DNA from: Arthrobacter sp. 18067
GTDB taxonomy: Bacteria > Actinomycetota > Actinomycetes > Actinomycetales > Micrococcaceae
Length of the DNA: 64,000 bases
Assembly (NCBI RefSeq): GCF_902706295.1
Contig: NZ_CACSJJ010000001.1
Span: 124,001 to 188,000, forward strand
Direction: 5' to 3'
The notes under the pieces are model-generated. The model ran no database searches and had not been told where the DNA came from. It saw nothing but the letters and a program-made list of their open reading frames with translations. Shown in pieces: positions 19,522 to 28,274 of this stretch. Position numbers and translations under genes: made by a program. Within the stretch, counting starts at the first letter, position 1; each line of letters opens with the position of its first letter.

Positions 19522-20760
19522 TCAGTGCACCACGATTGGCTGGAAGCCCTCGGCCCGAAGTGCGCCGAGAACTTGTTCACCGTGTTCGTGGCCTTTGGTT
19601 TCCAGGTTGATGGTGATGGAGACGTCCCCCATGCTGATGGAACCACCCAAGCGGGTGTGGTCCAGTCCAGTGACGTTGGCATCGTTTTCCGCAATGATGC
19701 GCGCGATCGTGGCCAGTGAACCGGGGCGGTCGTCCAGCATCATGCGGACGGTCATGAACCGGCCTGCGGCCGACAAGCCGCGCTGGATGACTTTGAGCAT
19801 GAGCATGGGATCGATATTGCCGCCGGAAAGCACGACGGCGGTGTTCCCCGGGTTCTCGATCTTGCCGTCCATCAGCGCGGCTACTCCGACGGCGCCGGCA
19901 GGCTCAACCACCATTTTGGCCCGCTCCAGAAGGAAGATCAGCGCCCGTGCAAGGGAGTCTTCGCTGACAGTGACAACATCATCCACGAGCTCGCGGATGA
20001 TGCTGAAGGGCAGCTGTCCGGGCCGGCCGACTGCGATGCCGTCCGCCATGGTGGTGACCTTCTTGAGCGGCACCAGGGCGTCAGCGGCCAGCGACGGCGG
20101 GTAGGCGGCCGCGTTTTCGGCCTGGACACCGATGACGCGGATTTCCCGGCCGAGCTCCTTGGCCCTGGCTTTGATGGCCACGGCCACACCGGCCAGCAGT
20201 CCACCGCCGCCAACGCCCATGAGGATGGTGTCCACGTTGGGAATCTGGTCCAGGATCTCCAGTCCGATGGTGCCTTGGCCAGCTACAACGTCCACGTTGT
20301 CAAAGGGATGCACAAAGACTGCGCCTGTTTCGTTGGCGTAGCGTTGTGCTTCTGCCAGTGCCTCGTCCACGTTGTGGCCATGCAGGATGACTTCGGCGCC
20401 GTGGCTGCGCGTGGCGGCCAGCTTGGGAAGTGCAACACCGAGGGGCATGTAGATGCGGGCATTGATGCCCAGGCTCTTGGCAGCCACCGCGACGCCTTGG
20501 GCGTGGTTACCGGCGGAGGCCGCCACCACGCCACGCTTCTTTTCGTCTTCCGTCAGCCGGGCCATGCGTACATAGGCGCCGCGAACCTTGAAGGAGCCTG
20601 CGCGCTGCAGGTTCTCACATTTGAAAAAGACGTTGCCGCCCACGAGGGTGCCCAGAGCACGGGACGACTCCACTGGAGTCTTGGTAATAATGCCCTCGAG
20701 CAGCTCCTGCGCCTTGAGGACATCGTCCAGCGTGACGGGCAGGGTTTCGAGGGTATTCAC
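19522..20760 (-). CDS. ilvA: Threonine ammonia-lyase with one ACT domain
   Basis: 412-residue PLP enzyme that deaminates threonine to 2-oxobutanoate, the first step of isoleucine synthesis or of threonine breakdown. The PLP lysine lies in GSFKVRGA (about residue 58), the phosphate-binding glycine loop is GVGGGGLLAG (about 183), and a single C-terminal ACT domain starts near RMMLDDRPGSLATIARI (about 337). The single ACT and short length resemble the form common in actinobacteria and firmicutes rather than the two-ACT E. coli IlvA. It is adjacent to the AI-2E family gene upstream. Confidence 0.93.
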   Translation of the reverse strand: MNTLETLPVTLDDVLKAQELLEGIITKTPVESSRALGTLVGGNVFFKCENLQRAGSFKVRGAYVRMARLTEDEKKRGVVAASAGNHAQGVAVAAKSLGINARIYMPLGVALPKLAATRSHGAEVILHGHNVDEALAEAQRYANETGAVFVHPFDNVDVVAGQGTIGLEILDQIPNVDTILMGVGGGGLLAGVAVAIKARAKELGREIRVIGVQAENAAAYPPSLAADALVPLKKVTTMADGIAVGRPGQLPFSIIRELVDDVVTVSEDSLARALIFLLERAKMVVEPAGAVGVAALMDGKIENPGNTAVVLSGGNIDPMLMLKVIQRGLSAAGRFMTVRMMLDDRPGSLATIARIIAENDANVTGLDHTRLGGSISMGDVSITINLETKGHEHGEQVLGALRAEGFQPIVVH

Positions 20761-20763
20761 TGA

Positions 20764-22044
20764 CTATTCTCCTTTAGTGGTGTCGGCGGCAGGGCCCTCA
20801 AGAGGGGTGCTTCCTGCAGCCTTGTTCTTGCCTGCGATGCCTTTGCCAAGGCGGGATTCGGGCCGTGGGAGGTGGACATCCTTGAAGTTGGCGTCTCCGC
20901 CCGACCCCGAGGAAGTGGCTGCTGGCTGCAGCTCCACGCCGCCCAATCCTTCATCATGTTCCCACGTCCTGCCCGCAATGTAGCGAACTGCCGTGTTTAC
21001 TACGGCGAGCAACGGGACCGCGAACAGGGCACCGGGGATGCCTGCGAGGTAGGAGCCTGCTGCTACTGAGAGGATCACGGCTACCGGGTGCAGCGCCACG
21101 GCTTTGCCCATCACCAGCGGCTGCAGGATGTGGCTTTCCAGCTGCTGCACCAGCAGGACGATCGCCAGCATGATCAACGCGTTGATGGGGCCGTTGGCAA
21201 CGAGTGCCAGCAACACCGCAATGGCTCCTGTGACCAGGGCACCAACTACAGGGATGAAGGAGCCGATGAACACCAGGACTGCCAACGGAAGCGCCAGCGG
21301 CACCTGGATGATGGCAGCGCCTACGCCGATGCCCACAGCATCCACGAAGGCGACGAACATCTGGATGCGCACATAGCTGACCATGGACGTCCAGCCGCGA
21401 CGGCCCGCGCCGTCGGTTGCCCTTCGAGCGGTCTTGGGCAGGAGCCGTACCAGGAAGCCCCAGATCCGGCTGCCTTCGAGCAGGAAGAAAATGAGGATGA
21501 AGAGCGCAAGAACAAGTCCTGCGGCAAAGTGTCCGGCCGTGCTGCCAAAGGACAAGGCGCCACTGAGGATGCTGCTGCTGTTGTTTTGCAGCGCGTTGGC
21601 GCCATCGGCAATGTACTGGTCGATCTGGTCTGCGGTCAGGTGAAGGGGTCCATCGGCCAGCCAGGTCTGGATTTGTTGGATTCCGGCCAGGGCCTCCTGC
21701 CAGAGCTCGCCGAAACCGGAGACAAGTTGCCTGCCCACCAGTGCGAGCGCGCCGGCGATGACACCAATGAACGCGACAACGGTGATGGCGACGGCAGCAC
21801 CATTGGGCACCTTGCGGTTTCGGAGCCACGCCACCACCGGGTACAGCAGGCCGGCCAGTAGGGCAGCCACCATGACCGGGATAATGAGGAAGCTGACCTT
21901 GCCCAGCAGCCAGACGAGCGCGCCAATCATGAGCAGGATCAGGCCCGCCCGCCACGACCAGGCAGCAGCAATGCGCACCCCGTAGGGGATGTCTTCGGCA
22001 ATTTGGCGGTCAGAACGGGTTTTGGCGTCCGGTGTTGGCGTCAT
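20764..22044 (-). CDS. AI-2E family (PerM-like) transporter
   Basis: 426-residue membrane protein with about seven to eight membrane segments in the order typical of the family: two N-terminal helix pairs, a long soluble region with an amphipathic stretch (residues about 100-165), then a cluster ending in GSYLAGIPGALFAVPLLAVVNTAVRYI. A hydrophilic C-terminal tail of about 80 residues follows. Family members have been linked to export of autoinducer-2 or to cation transport; the substrate here is unknown. It is 3 bp upstream of ilvA. M. tuberculosis has a homologue (Rv1101c) in the comparable block. Confidence 0.88.
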   Translation of the reverse strand: MTPTPDAKTRSDRQIAEDIPYGVRIAAAWSWRAGLILLMIGALVWLLGKVSFLIIPVMVAALLAGLLYPVVAWLRNRKVPNGAAVAITVVAFIGVIAGALALVGRQLVSGFGELWQEALAGIQQIQTWLADGPLHLTADQIDQYIADGANALQNNSSSILSGALSFGSTAGHFAAGLVLALFILIFFLLEGSRIWGFLVRLLPKTARRATDGAGRRGWTSMVSYVRIQMFVAFVDAVGIGVGAAIIQVPLALPLAVLVFIGSFIPVVGALVTGAIAVLLALVANGPINALIMLAIVLLVQQLESHILQPLVMGKAVALHPVAVILSVAAGSYLAGIPGALFAVPLLAVVNTAVRYIAGRTWEHDEGLGGVELQPAATSSGSGGDANFKDVHLPRPESRLGKGIAGKNKAAGSTPLEGPAADTTKGE

Positions 22045-22088
22045 GAACCCATAATTCCGCAGGCCACGCCTTATGGGAAACCGGCCCG

Positions 22089-22134
22089 CGCAGCAAGCAC
22101 AAAAAGGCCTACGCAGCAGGCATAAAAAGGCCTA
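22089..22134. repeat. Two tandem 23-bp units
   Basis: Unit one at 22089-22111 and unit two at 22112-22134 differ at two positions; each contains AAAAAGGCCTA. Read on the minus strand each gives TAGGCCTTTTT. They start at the galM stop codon and end 45 bp before the AI-2E gene start, so they may act as a doubled weak terminator. Confidence 0.75.
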
Positions 22135-23103
22135 CAAGGATGCGGTGATCCCCCACGTCATCGTGAACGTCTCAGCAGGAGCCAGCCACCGGAGCCCGTC
22201 GCCGCTGTTGAAGGCGTTGGCCGGGCCAGTCATCGGTTCAATAGCCACGGCTTTGGAGCGGCCAGGGAACGTGTCCGTGACGAAAACATGGACGTACTGG
22301 CAGTACTCGTCCTGCTCGAGGCTGACGCTGCGGCCATCCGGCGCGGTCAGCGTGTGACGGGCCACGCCGCCGTCGTACGTCAGGTCCGTCAAGGCGACGT
22401 CAATCAAGAGGATGCCAACGGCGGCGCCGGCTGAGAGGTCGTACTCGCCATCCACCGCAGCGGTGCTGCGGGGAATCAGCCTCTCGTCGGCCACCAGCCG
22501 GGTCCTTGCCTGTACCGTCAGGACCAGATCCTCGGGGGCGACGTCGCCGAGCCGAAGGTATGGATGCGCCCCGAGAACAAAGGGCGCACTTTCCTGGGAA
22601 TCATTGACCATGGACTGCGAGACGCGGAGGTCCAAAGCTTCATCCAGCTCGTAGCGAACCTGGTGCCGTACCAGGAAGGGGTAGCCGTGCTGCGGAAAAA
22701 CGGTGGCCTCCAGCGTCACGGAGAACTCGGACTCGTCCACCAGGGAATACGCAGCGTTGCGCAGCAGGCCGTGGCTGGCGTTGTTGCGTGGGACCTCGGT
22801 GATGTCGAGTTGCTGCTTCCGGCCGTCGAGGTACCAGACGCCGTCTTCCACCCTGTTTGCCCAGGGCGCCAAAGTGATGCCCGTGGCGCCGGGAGAAATT
22901 TCGTCGTCGCCGTAGCTTTCCGTCAGCTGCACGCCGCCCTTGGAATAGAGGCGCAGCCCTGCCGCGAGCTCGGTAATGACGGCGAGCGCATCCCCACGAC
23001 GGATTTCGAATTGACGGCCGGTGGCGAAACGGCGGGGTTCGGACTGGAGGGCGTTATCGGCGGGCGATGGCGAGGCAGGCATGGCAATACCGTACTGCAT
23101 CAC
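22132..23103 (-). CDS. galM: Aldose 1-epimerase family protein
   Basis: 323-residue mutarotase-like protein converting alpha- and beta-anomers of hexoses. It has the family order: GGVQLTES, then GITLAPWANRVEDG (about residues 75-88), NNASHGLLR (about 106-114, His of the active site), VLGAHPYLRLG (about 176) and a late AIEPMTGPANAFNSGDGLRWL (split, about 289). ATG 23103 or ATG 23082 are possible starts and neither has a clear ribosome site. It is divergent from galTK, so the three Leloir-pathway genes share one 77-bp control region. Confidence 0.88.
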   Translation of the reverse strand: MMQYGIAMPASPSPADNALQSEPRRFATGRQFEIRRGDALAVITELAAGLRLYSKGGVQLTESYGDDEISPGATGITLAPWANRVEDGVWYLDGRKQQLDITEVPRNNASHGLLRNAAYSLVDESEFSVTLEATVFPQHGYPFLVRHQVRYELDEALDLRVSQSMVNDSQESAPFVLGAHPYLRLGDVAPEDLVLTVQARTRLVADERLIPRSTAAVDGEYDLSAGAAVGILLIDVALTDLTYDGGVARHTLTAPDGRSVSLEQDEYCQYVHVFVTDTFPGRSKAVAIEPMTGPANAFNSGDGLRWLAPAETFTMTWGITASL

Positions 23104-23125
23104 TGCGGCCGCCCCGATTCCTGAA

Positions 23126-23141
23126 TGTTAGGTTTTGTTAG
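23126..23141. promoter_or_regulatory. Direct repeat in the galM/galTK control region
   Basis: TGTTAG occurs at 23126-23131 and 23136-23141, exactly 10 bp apart (one helical turn), 40-55 bp before the galT start. It may be a repressor site for the galactose genes. Confidence 0.35.
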
Positions 23142-23180
23142 AAACTATGCGTTTTTGGTCACTTGTGGAATGATGGATTC

Positions 23181-24332
23181 ATGAGTCGTATCACCAGCAC
23201 CCGCCTCGCGGACAGCCGCGAGCTGATCTACTTCGACGACCCCGGAACTCCGGAGCGAACACCGGATTCGCTGGTGGACCATCGCGAGCTTCCAGCCCGT
23301 GGAGAGCCCGGCGAAGTCAGGTATGACGCCCTGTCAGGTGACTGGGTGGCAGTAGCGGCCCATCGCCAAACCCGCACGCACCTTCCCCCTGCCGACCAGT
23401 GCCCCATTTGCCCCACAACGGCAGCGAATCCCTCGGAAATTCCGGCGTCGGACTACGACGTCGTGGTGTTCGAGAACCGCTTCCCCTCACTGGGACCGGC
23501 CCTTGGCGACATCCCTCCGCTTCCCGCACCGGGCACCAGCGGCCATGGCACCACCGGCCCCGCGTACGGCCGCTGCGAAGTGGTTGCCTTCACCCCGGAG
23601 CACACGGGCTCCTTCGCCGAGCTTGGCGAGACGCGCGCCCGCACGGTCATTGAAGCCTGGGCGCAGCGGACGGAGGCGCTCAGCGCACTGCCGGGCATCA
23701 AGCAGGTATTCCCTTTCGAGAACCGCGGCGCGGACATCGGTGTCACCCTGCACCACCCGCACGGGCAGATCTACGCCTACCCGTACGTCACGCCGCGCGC
23801 CGCCCAGCTTGGCGCCGTGGCCCGGAAATATTACGACGACGTCGACGCTAAAGAAACACTCGCGGCCTCGCTCCTCAGGGCCGAACGTGAAGACGGCAGC
23901 CGCATGGTGCTGGAGGCCGAACACTTCAGTGCCTACGTCCCCTTTGCAGCGCGCTGGCCCCTGGAGATCCACTTGGTCCCCCACCGCAGTGTCCCTGACC
24001 TTGCGGCGCTTACGGGCGAAGAACGCGATGAGCTCTCGCACGTCTACCTTGACCTGCTTAAGCGCCTCGACTCCCTCTACCCCACCCCCATGCCGTACAT
24101 CTCGGCATGGCATCAGGCACCGCTGGATCCGGCACTTCGTCCTGCGGGCCAGCTTCACCTGCAGCTGACCTCGCCCCGCCGCGCGGCCGATAAGCTCAAG
24201 TACCTGGCCGGCTCAGAGGCAGCCATGGGAGCGTTCATCAACGACATCACCCCGGAAGCCGTCGCGGAGCGCCTCCGCAGCGTCGCTTCGGCACCCGCTT
24301 CCCCCAAGACCCTGGAAGGCACCCGAGCATGA
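23181..24332 (+). CDS. galT: Galactose-1-phosphate uridylyltransferase
   Basis: 383-residue Leloir-pathway enzyme that exchanges UMP between UDP-glucose and galactose 1-phosphate. The nucleophilic His motif HHPHGQIYAYPY is at about residues 193-204 and a metal-site CPIC is near 74-77. ATG 23181 is chosen over an earlier in-frame ATG (23163) because the sequence before it is AT-rich promoter-like. The stop overlaps the galK start in an ATGA, so both are translated together. The C-terminus ends in an Ala/Pro/Ser-rich segment. Confidence 0.95.
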   Translation: MSRITSTRLADSRELIYFDDPGTPERTPDSLVDHRELPARGEPGEVRYDALSGDWVAVAAHRQTRTHLPPADQCPICPTTAANPSEIPASDYDVVVFENRFPSLGPALGDIPPLPAPGTSGHGTTGPAYGRCEVVAFTPEHTGSFAELGETRARTVIEAWAQRTEALSALPGIKQVFPFENRGADIGVTLHHPHGQIYAYPYVTPRAAQLGAVARKYYDDVDAKETLAASLLRAEREDGSRMVLEAEHFSAYVPFAARWPLEIHLVPHRSVPDLAALTGEERDELSHVYLDLLKRLDSLYPTPMPYISAWHQAPLDPALRPAGQLHLQLTSPRRAADKLKYLAGSEAAMGAFINDITPEAVAERLRSVASAPASPKTLEGTRA

Positions 24333-25489
24333 CCACCACGACAGATACCGGCGTCCTCGCCGCCCGCTTCCAGGAAACGTTTGGCGCAGCTCCCGACGGC
24401 GTGTGGCAAGCACCGGGCCGCGTCAACCTCATCGGCGAACATACGGACTACAACGAAGGCTTTGTACTGCCCTTCGCCATCGACAAGACCGCCAAAGTGG
24501 CGTTGCGCGTCCGCGACGACTCCGCAGTGCGTTTGCTGTCCACCTTCGGTGGCCATGGCTTGGTGGAAGCTGACCTTTCGGACTTGGAGCCGGGCACAGG
24601 AGAGGGCTGGTCGCGATACCCCCTCGGTGTTGCCTGGGCTTTGAAGGAGCGCGGAATCGATGTGCCGGGCTTCGACCTCCTTCTCGACTCCGACGTCCCC
24701 TTGGGCGCTGGCCTCTCTTCCTCCCACGCCATTGAATGCGCCGTCATCAGCGCCCTGAATGAGTTGACCGGAGCCGGTCTCCCAGCCGAGGAACTGGTGC
24801 TGGCCACCCAGTGCGCCGAAAACGTGTACGTGGGCGCACCCACCGGAATCATGGACCAGTCAGCCTCCCTGCGTGGCGCCAAGGGACAGGCCGTCTTCCT
24901 GGACTGCCGCGACCAGCACGTGGATCTGGTTCCGTTCGACGCCGAGGCCTCGGGGCTGGTGCTGCTGGTCATCGACACCAAGGTTTCGCACTCCCACGCC
25001 GACGGCGGTTATGCGTCCCGCCGCGCATCCTGCGAGTTGGGTGCCGAAATCCTCGGAGTCAAAGCACTGCGCGACGTCGGCGTGGAACGTTTGGAGGAGG
25101 CCTCCGGGCTGCTGGACGAGACCACGCTGAAACGCGTCCGCCACGTTGTCACCGAAAATGACCGCGTCCTTCAGACCGTGGAAGTCCTGGGCCGCAAGGG
25201 TCCTGCCAGCATCGGTGGCCTTTTGGATGCGAGCCACGTTTCCATGCGCGACGACTTTGAGATCTCCTGCCCTGAGCTGGACCTCGCCGTGGACACCTCC
25301 CGAGCCAACGGCGCCATCGGTGCCCGCATGACCGGTGGCGGTTTCGGCGGCTCAGCCATCGCACTTACTCCGGTGGGCCAGGAGCAGCAGGTGCGGGACG
25401 CCGTCGTGCGTTCCTTCGCAGAGGCGGGCTACAACGCGCCGGACATCTTCACCGTGACTCCGGCGGCCGGCGCCCGTCGTTTGGCCTGA
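24329..25489 (+). CDS. galK: Galactokinase
   Basis: 386-residue GHMP kinase that phosphorylates galactose at C1 with ATP. All three GHMP motifs are present: GRVNLIGEHTDYNEG (about residues 30-44, the galactokinase signature), the ATP-binding LGAGLSSSHAIECAV (about 126-140) and GGGFGGSAIAL (about 335-345). It begins within the galT stop codon. No terminator is evident before the thiolase gene 62 bp downstream. Confidence 0.96.
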   Translation: MTTTTDTGVLAARFQETFGAAPDGVWQAPGRVNLIGEHTDYNEGFVLPFAIDKTAKVALRVRDDSAVRLLSTFGGHGLVEADLSDLEPGTGEGWSRYPLGVAWALKERGIDVPGFDLLLDSDVPLGAGLSSSHAIECAVISALNELTGAGLPAEELVLATQCAENVYVGAPTGIMDQSASLRGAKGQAVFLDCRDQHVDLVPFDAEASGLVLLVIDTKVSHSHADGGYASRRASCELGAEILGVKALRDVGVERLEEASGLLDETTLKRVRHVVTENDRVLQTVEVLGRKGPASIGGLLDASHVSMRDDFEISCPELDLAVDTSRANGAIGARMTGGGFGGSAIALTPVGQEQQVRDAVVRSFAEAGYNAPDIFTVTPAAGARRLA

Positions 25490-25551
25490 CGCCAACCTGC
25501 TTTCCAGCAACCGCCCGGCGCCCACACAGGCGCCGGGCGTAAGCTGTGGCC

Positions 25552-26790
25552 ATGACTGAGGCTGTGATTGTTTCCACTGCCAGAAGCCCTATTGGCCGGG
25601 CCTTCAAGGGCTCCCTCAAGGACGAACGTCCCGACGACCTCGCAACCGCCATGGTGCAGGCCGCCCTCGCCAAGATCCCCGGTTTTGATCCTGCCTCGGA
25701 CGACGGACGAGGCCTGGACGATCTCCTCCTGGGCTGCGCAGAACCCAGCGGAGAAGCCGGCTCCAACATGGCCCGCGTAGTTGCGGTCCTCGCGGGACTC
25801 GACCGCGTGCCCGCTGCCACGATCAACCGCTTCTGTGCGTCGAGCCTGCAAACCCTGCGAATGGCCTTTCACGCCATCAAATCCGGGGAAGCCAACGCGA
25901 TCGTCTCCGCCGGAGTAGAGAGTGTCTCCAGGTACCGGAATTGGGCGGGCGCCGGTGAAACGGATACCGCCAACCACAATCCCCTGTTCGAGGCGGCAGC
26001 GCTACGCACGGCGTCCCGTGCGGCCTCCAACATCCCGTGGACCGATCCGCGGCTGGGCGGCCGCTTGCCGGACATCTACGTCGCCATGGGTCAGACCGCA
26101 GAGAACGTCGCCACCAGCTACGGCATCAGCCGCGCCGAGCAGGACGAGTGGGGCGTCCTGAGCCAAAACCGCGCCGAGGCGGCCATTGCATCAGGGTTCT
26201 ATTCCCGCGACATCACGCCGTACACACGCAAGGACGGCACTGTAGTGGAGCGGGACGACTCTCCACGCGCGGGCGTGACTCTCGAAGCAGTATCAGCCCT
26301 GCAACCTGTCTTCCGTTCGGAGGGTACGGTCACCGCCGGCAACGCGTGCCCACTCAACGACGGCGCAGCGGCAGTGGTTGTCATGAGCGATACCCGGGCA
26401 CGCGAACTGGGTCTGGAGCCGCTGGCCCGGGTGGTGTCTACCGGCGCGAGCGCCCTCTCCCCCGAACTGATGGGCATGGGGCCCGTGGAGTCCTCCCGCC
26501 GCGCGTTGGCGTTGGCGGGGGTGAGCATGAACGACATCGACCTTGTGGAACTCAACGAAGCCTTCGCCGTGCAGGTGGTGGCTAGTGCGCGTGAGCTGGG
26601 CATCGACCCCGCCAAGCTCAACGTCCATGGTGGCGCCATCGCCCTGGGACACCCCTTTGGCATGACCGGTGCGCGCATGACCAGCACCCTGCTCAACGGG
26701 CTGAAGGAGCGCGACGGAACGTTGGGTCTCGCTACGCTGTGCGTTGGTGGTGGTCAGGGAATGGCCGTGGTTTTCGAGCGTTTGAGCTAG
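25552..26790 (+). CDS. Acetyl-CoA C-acyltransferase (thiolase)
   Basis: 412-residue thiolase. The acyl-enzyme cysteine is in NRFCASSLQT (about residue 88), the His in GGAIALGHPFGMTGAR (about 360-375) and the second catalytic Cys in LCVGGGQGMA (about 394). It could be a degradative beta-ketothiolase or a biosynthetic acetyl-CoA acetyltransferase; the long loop with MGQTAENVATSYGISR favours the FadA/PaaJ-like group. No other beta-oxidation gene is adjacent. ATG 25552 or GTG 25546 may be the start. It follows galK by 62 bp in the same direction, but a functional link is not evident. Confidence 0.92.
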   Translation: MTEAVIVSTARSPIGRAFKGSLKDERPDDLATAMVQAALAKIPGFDPASDDGRGLDDLLLGCAEPSGEAGSNMARVVAVLAGLDRVPAATINRFCASSLQTLRMAFHAIKSGEANAIVSAGVESVSRYRNWAGAGETDTANHNPLFEAAALRTASRAASNIPWTDPRLGGRLPDIYVAMGQTAENVATSYGISRAEQDEWGVLSQNRAEAAIASGFYSRDITPYTRKDGTVVERDDSPRAGVTLEAVSALQPVFRSEGTVTAGNACPLNDGAAAVVVMSDTRARELGLEPLARVVSTGASALSPELMGMGPVESSRRALALAGVSMNDIDLVELNEAFAVQVVASARELGIDPAKLNVHGGAIALGHPFGMTGARMTSTLLNGLKERDGTLGLATLCVGGGQGMAVVFERLS

Positions 26791-26811
26791 GCGCAAACGC
26801 TTGAGCTGGCC

Positions 26812-26868
26812 GCGAGGGGTTGGATCCCGGCACTTTGGAAGGCAAATACACCCGAGCTCACCCCTCGC
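26812..26868. repeat. Inverted repeat after thiolase
   Basis: GCGAGGGGT (26812-26820) and ACCCCTCGC (26860-26868) are perfect 9-bp arms 39 bp apart, just before the bidirectional terminator. Confidence 0.4.
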
Positions 26869-26876
26869 TGACGCAA

Positions 26877-26907
26877 AAATGCCCCCGAAGACTCTTCGGG
26901 GGCATTT
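26877..26907. terminator. Bidirectional terminator, thiolase / BI-1
   Basis: A perfect 14-bp stem (26877-26890 with 26894-26907) with a 3-nt loop lies between convergent genes. The minus-strand copy is followed by more T residues (TTTTT including stem end), so it best serves the BI-1 gene. Confidence 0.88.
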
Positions 26908-26944
26908 CGCGTTGACCTACTCTGCAAGTTGGTGCCTGCGGGAG

Positions 26945-27856
26945 TTAGTCGTCGCCTCGTAAAATTGCCAGCAGGCGGATGATTTCGACGTAGAGCCAAA
27001 CCAGCGTGACCGTCAGGCCGAAGGCTGCAACCCAGGAGTAACGCTCCGGGGCGCCGGCGCGGACGCCTTCCTCGATGCTGGTGAAGTCCATGATCAGCGA
27101 GAACGCTGCCAGGCCGATGGCCAGGATGCCGATGAAGACACCCAGGGGGATGCCTGCAATGGTGATGCTGGTGCGAAGGCCGAAGGGCTCCTGCACAGCG
27201 CCGGTCCACATCATGACCAGGTTGATCAGCGCGAAGACTGCGTAGCCGATGGTGGCAATCATGAAGAAGCGCATCAGCTTGGGCGTGGCGCGGACCTTGC
27301 CGCTCTTGAACAGCACCAGCGTGACGCCGAAGACTGCGAGCGTGCCAATGACGGCCTGGAGGCCAACACCCGGGTACATGCCATCCAGGATGCGGGTAAG
27401 GCCACCGAGGAACAGGCCCTCGAGACCGGCATAGGCAAGAATCAGGGCCGGTGAAGGCTGCTTCTTGAAGGTGTTGACGAGGGCAAGAACGAATCCGCCC
27501 AGCGCACCAACGATCATGAGCATGGTGGAGAGGGCAGGAGCCACGAACAGCGTGACGCCGGCGCCGAGAACCAGGACCACCAGGCAGGCGACCGTCTTCA
27601 TGATGACGTCGTCGTAGGTCATGCGCCCGGTGTCGGCGGGACCGGCAGCGGGCTGGTTGTACATCTGCTGCAGCTGCTCATTGGTCATGTTCTGCTGCTG
27701 GGCAGACCATGCTGCGTGGCCGTCCATCACCTGTCCGGGTGCCCGGCCAGGTGCTTGGCTAAACTGCTGGCCGTACGGATTTTGCGGTACAGGCGGGGCC
27801 TGCTTTGCTCCACGGAAATTCTTTCCGTTGAAGACTGGGTTTCCGCCAAGTGCCAT
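26945..27856 (-). CDS. Bax inhibitor-1/YccA family membrane protein
   Basis: 303 residues. A Gln/Pro/Asn-rich cytoplasmic region of about 85 residues (PQNPYGQQFSQAPGR and later QQQNMTNEQLQQMYNQP) precedes seven membrane helices, ending in an Asp pair. Related BI-1 proteins are pH-sensitive calcium leak channels, but the role in actinobacteria is not established. The start ATG 27856 has AGGAGG-like sequence just upstream. It is a single gene ending at the bidirectional terminator. Confidence 0.88.
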   Translation of the reverse strand: MALGGNPVFNGKNFRGAKQAPPVPQNPYGQQFSQAPGRAPGQVMDGHAAWSAQQQNMTNEQLQQMYNQPAAGPADTGRMTYDDVIMKTVACLVVLVLGAGVTLFVAPALSTMLMIVGALGGFVLALVNTFKKQPSPALILAYAGLEGLFLGGLTRILDGMYPGVGLQAVIGTLAVFGVTLVLFKSGKVRATPKLMRFFMIATIGYAVFALINLVMMWTGAVQEPFGLRTSITIAGIPLGVFIGILAIGLAAFSLIMDFTSIEEGVRAGAPERYSWVAAFGLTVTLVWLYVEIIRLLAILRGDD

Positions 27857-28274
27857 TGCGGGTGTCCTCCTGAAAAAGGGCTAAGTGATAATTCACGGTA
27901 CCAATTACCACGCGCGCGTGGCAGGGAAAGTTCCCTTGTTCACCCAGACGAAACGCAACCGTGACACGGAATCGGCAGAGTGGCTGCGGAGGACGGCCCC
28001 CTGACCGTTTAGAAACACCCTCAAACAACAAAGGTTTACTTAAGCGCAGCTACATTACCTGTTGCCTATAGCTTCACAGTTGTTATCCGATCGCGATGTT
28101 TGCACCCCCGAACTGGGCGTTTATTAAGCCCACCGAGCGGTAACATAGGCCACACATGGGTGACTTAGATCACAATCGAGGCAGCTAGGCAAGAACTGTT
28201 CACAAGCCCCATTTACCGTTCGCACCGGCTGCAATGGCGCAGCCGGGACCACCCCCACTGTGGAGGTTTCCATT
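27857..28274. other. 418-bp intergenic region between BI-1 and livH
   Basis: No credible gene is seen. The region should hold two divergent promoters. Contents include a 14-bp perfect palindrome CCACGCGCGCGTGG at 27908-27921, an AT-richer stretch at 28010-28100, and a CRP/GlxR-like site at 28159-28174. Confidence 0.6.
28159..28174. promoter_or_regulatory. CRP/GlxR-like site before livH
   Basis: GGTGA-CTTAGA-TCACA matches the CRP/GlxR consensus TGTGA-N6-TCACA at 9 of 10 fixed positions. Its centre is about 108 bp before the TTG start of livH. A similar site lies about 107 bp before livJ. Confidence 0.6.

Noticed and set aside
27759..28031. 90-codon frame upstream of the BI-1 gene
   Set aside because: It overlaps the BI-1 start region in another frame and the promoter area; residues are not protein-like.
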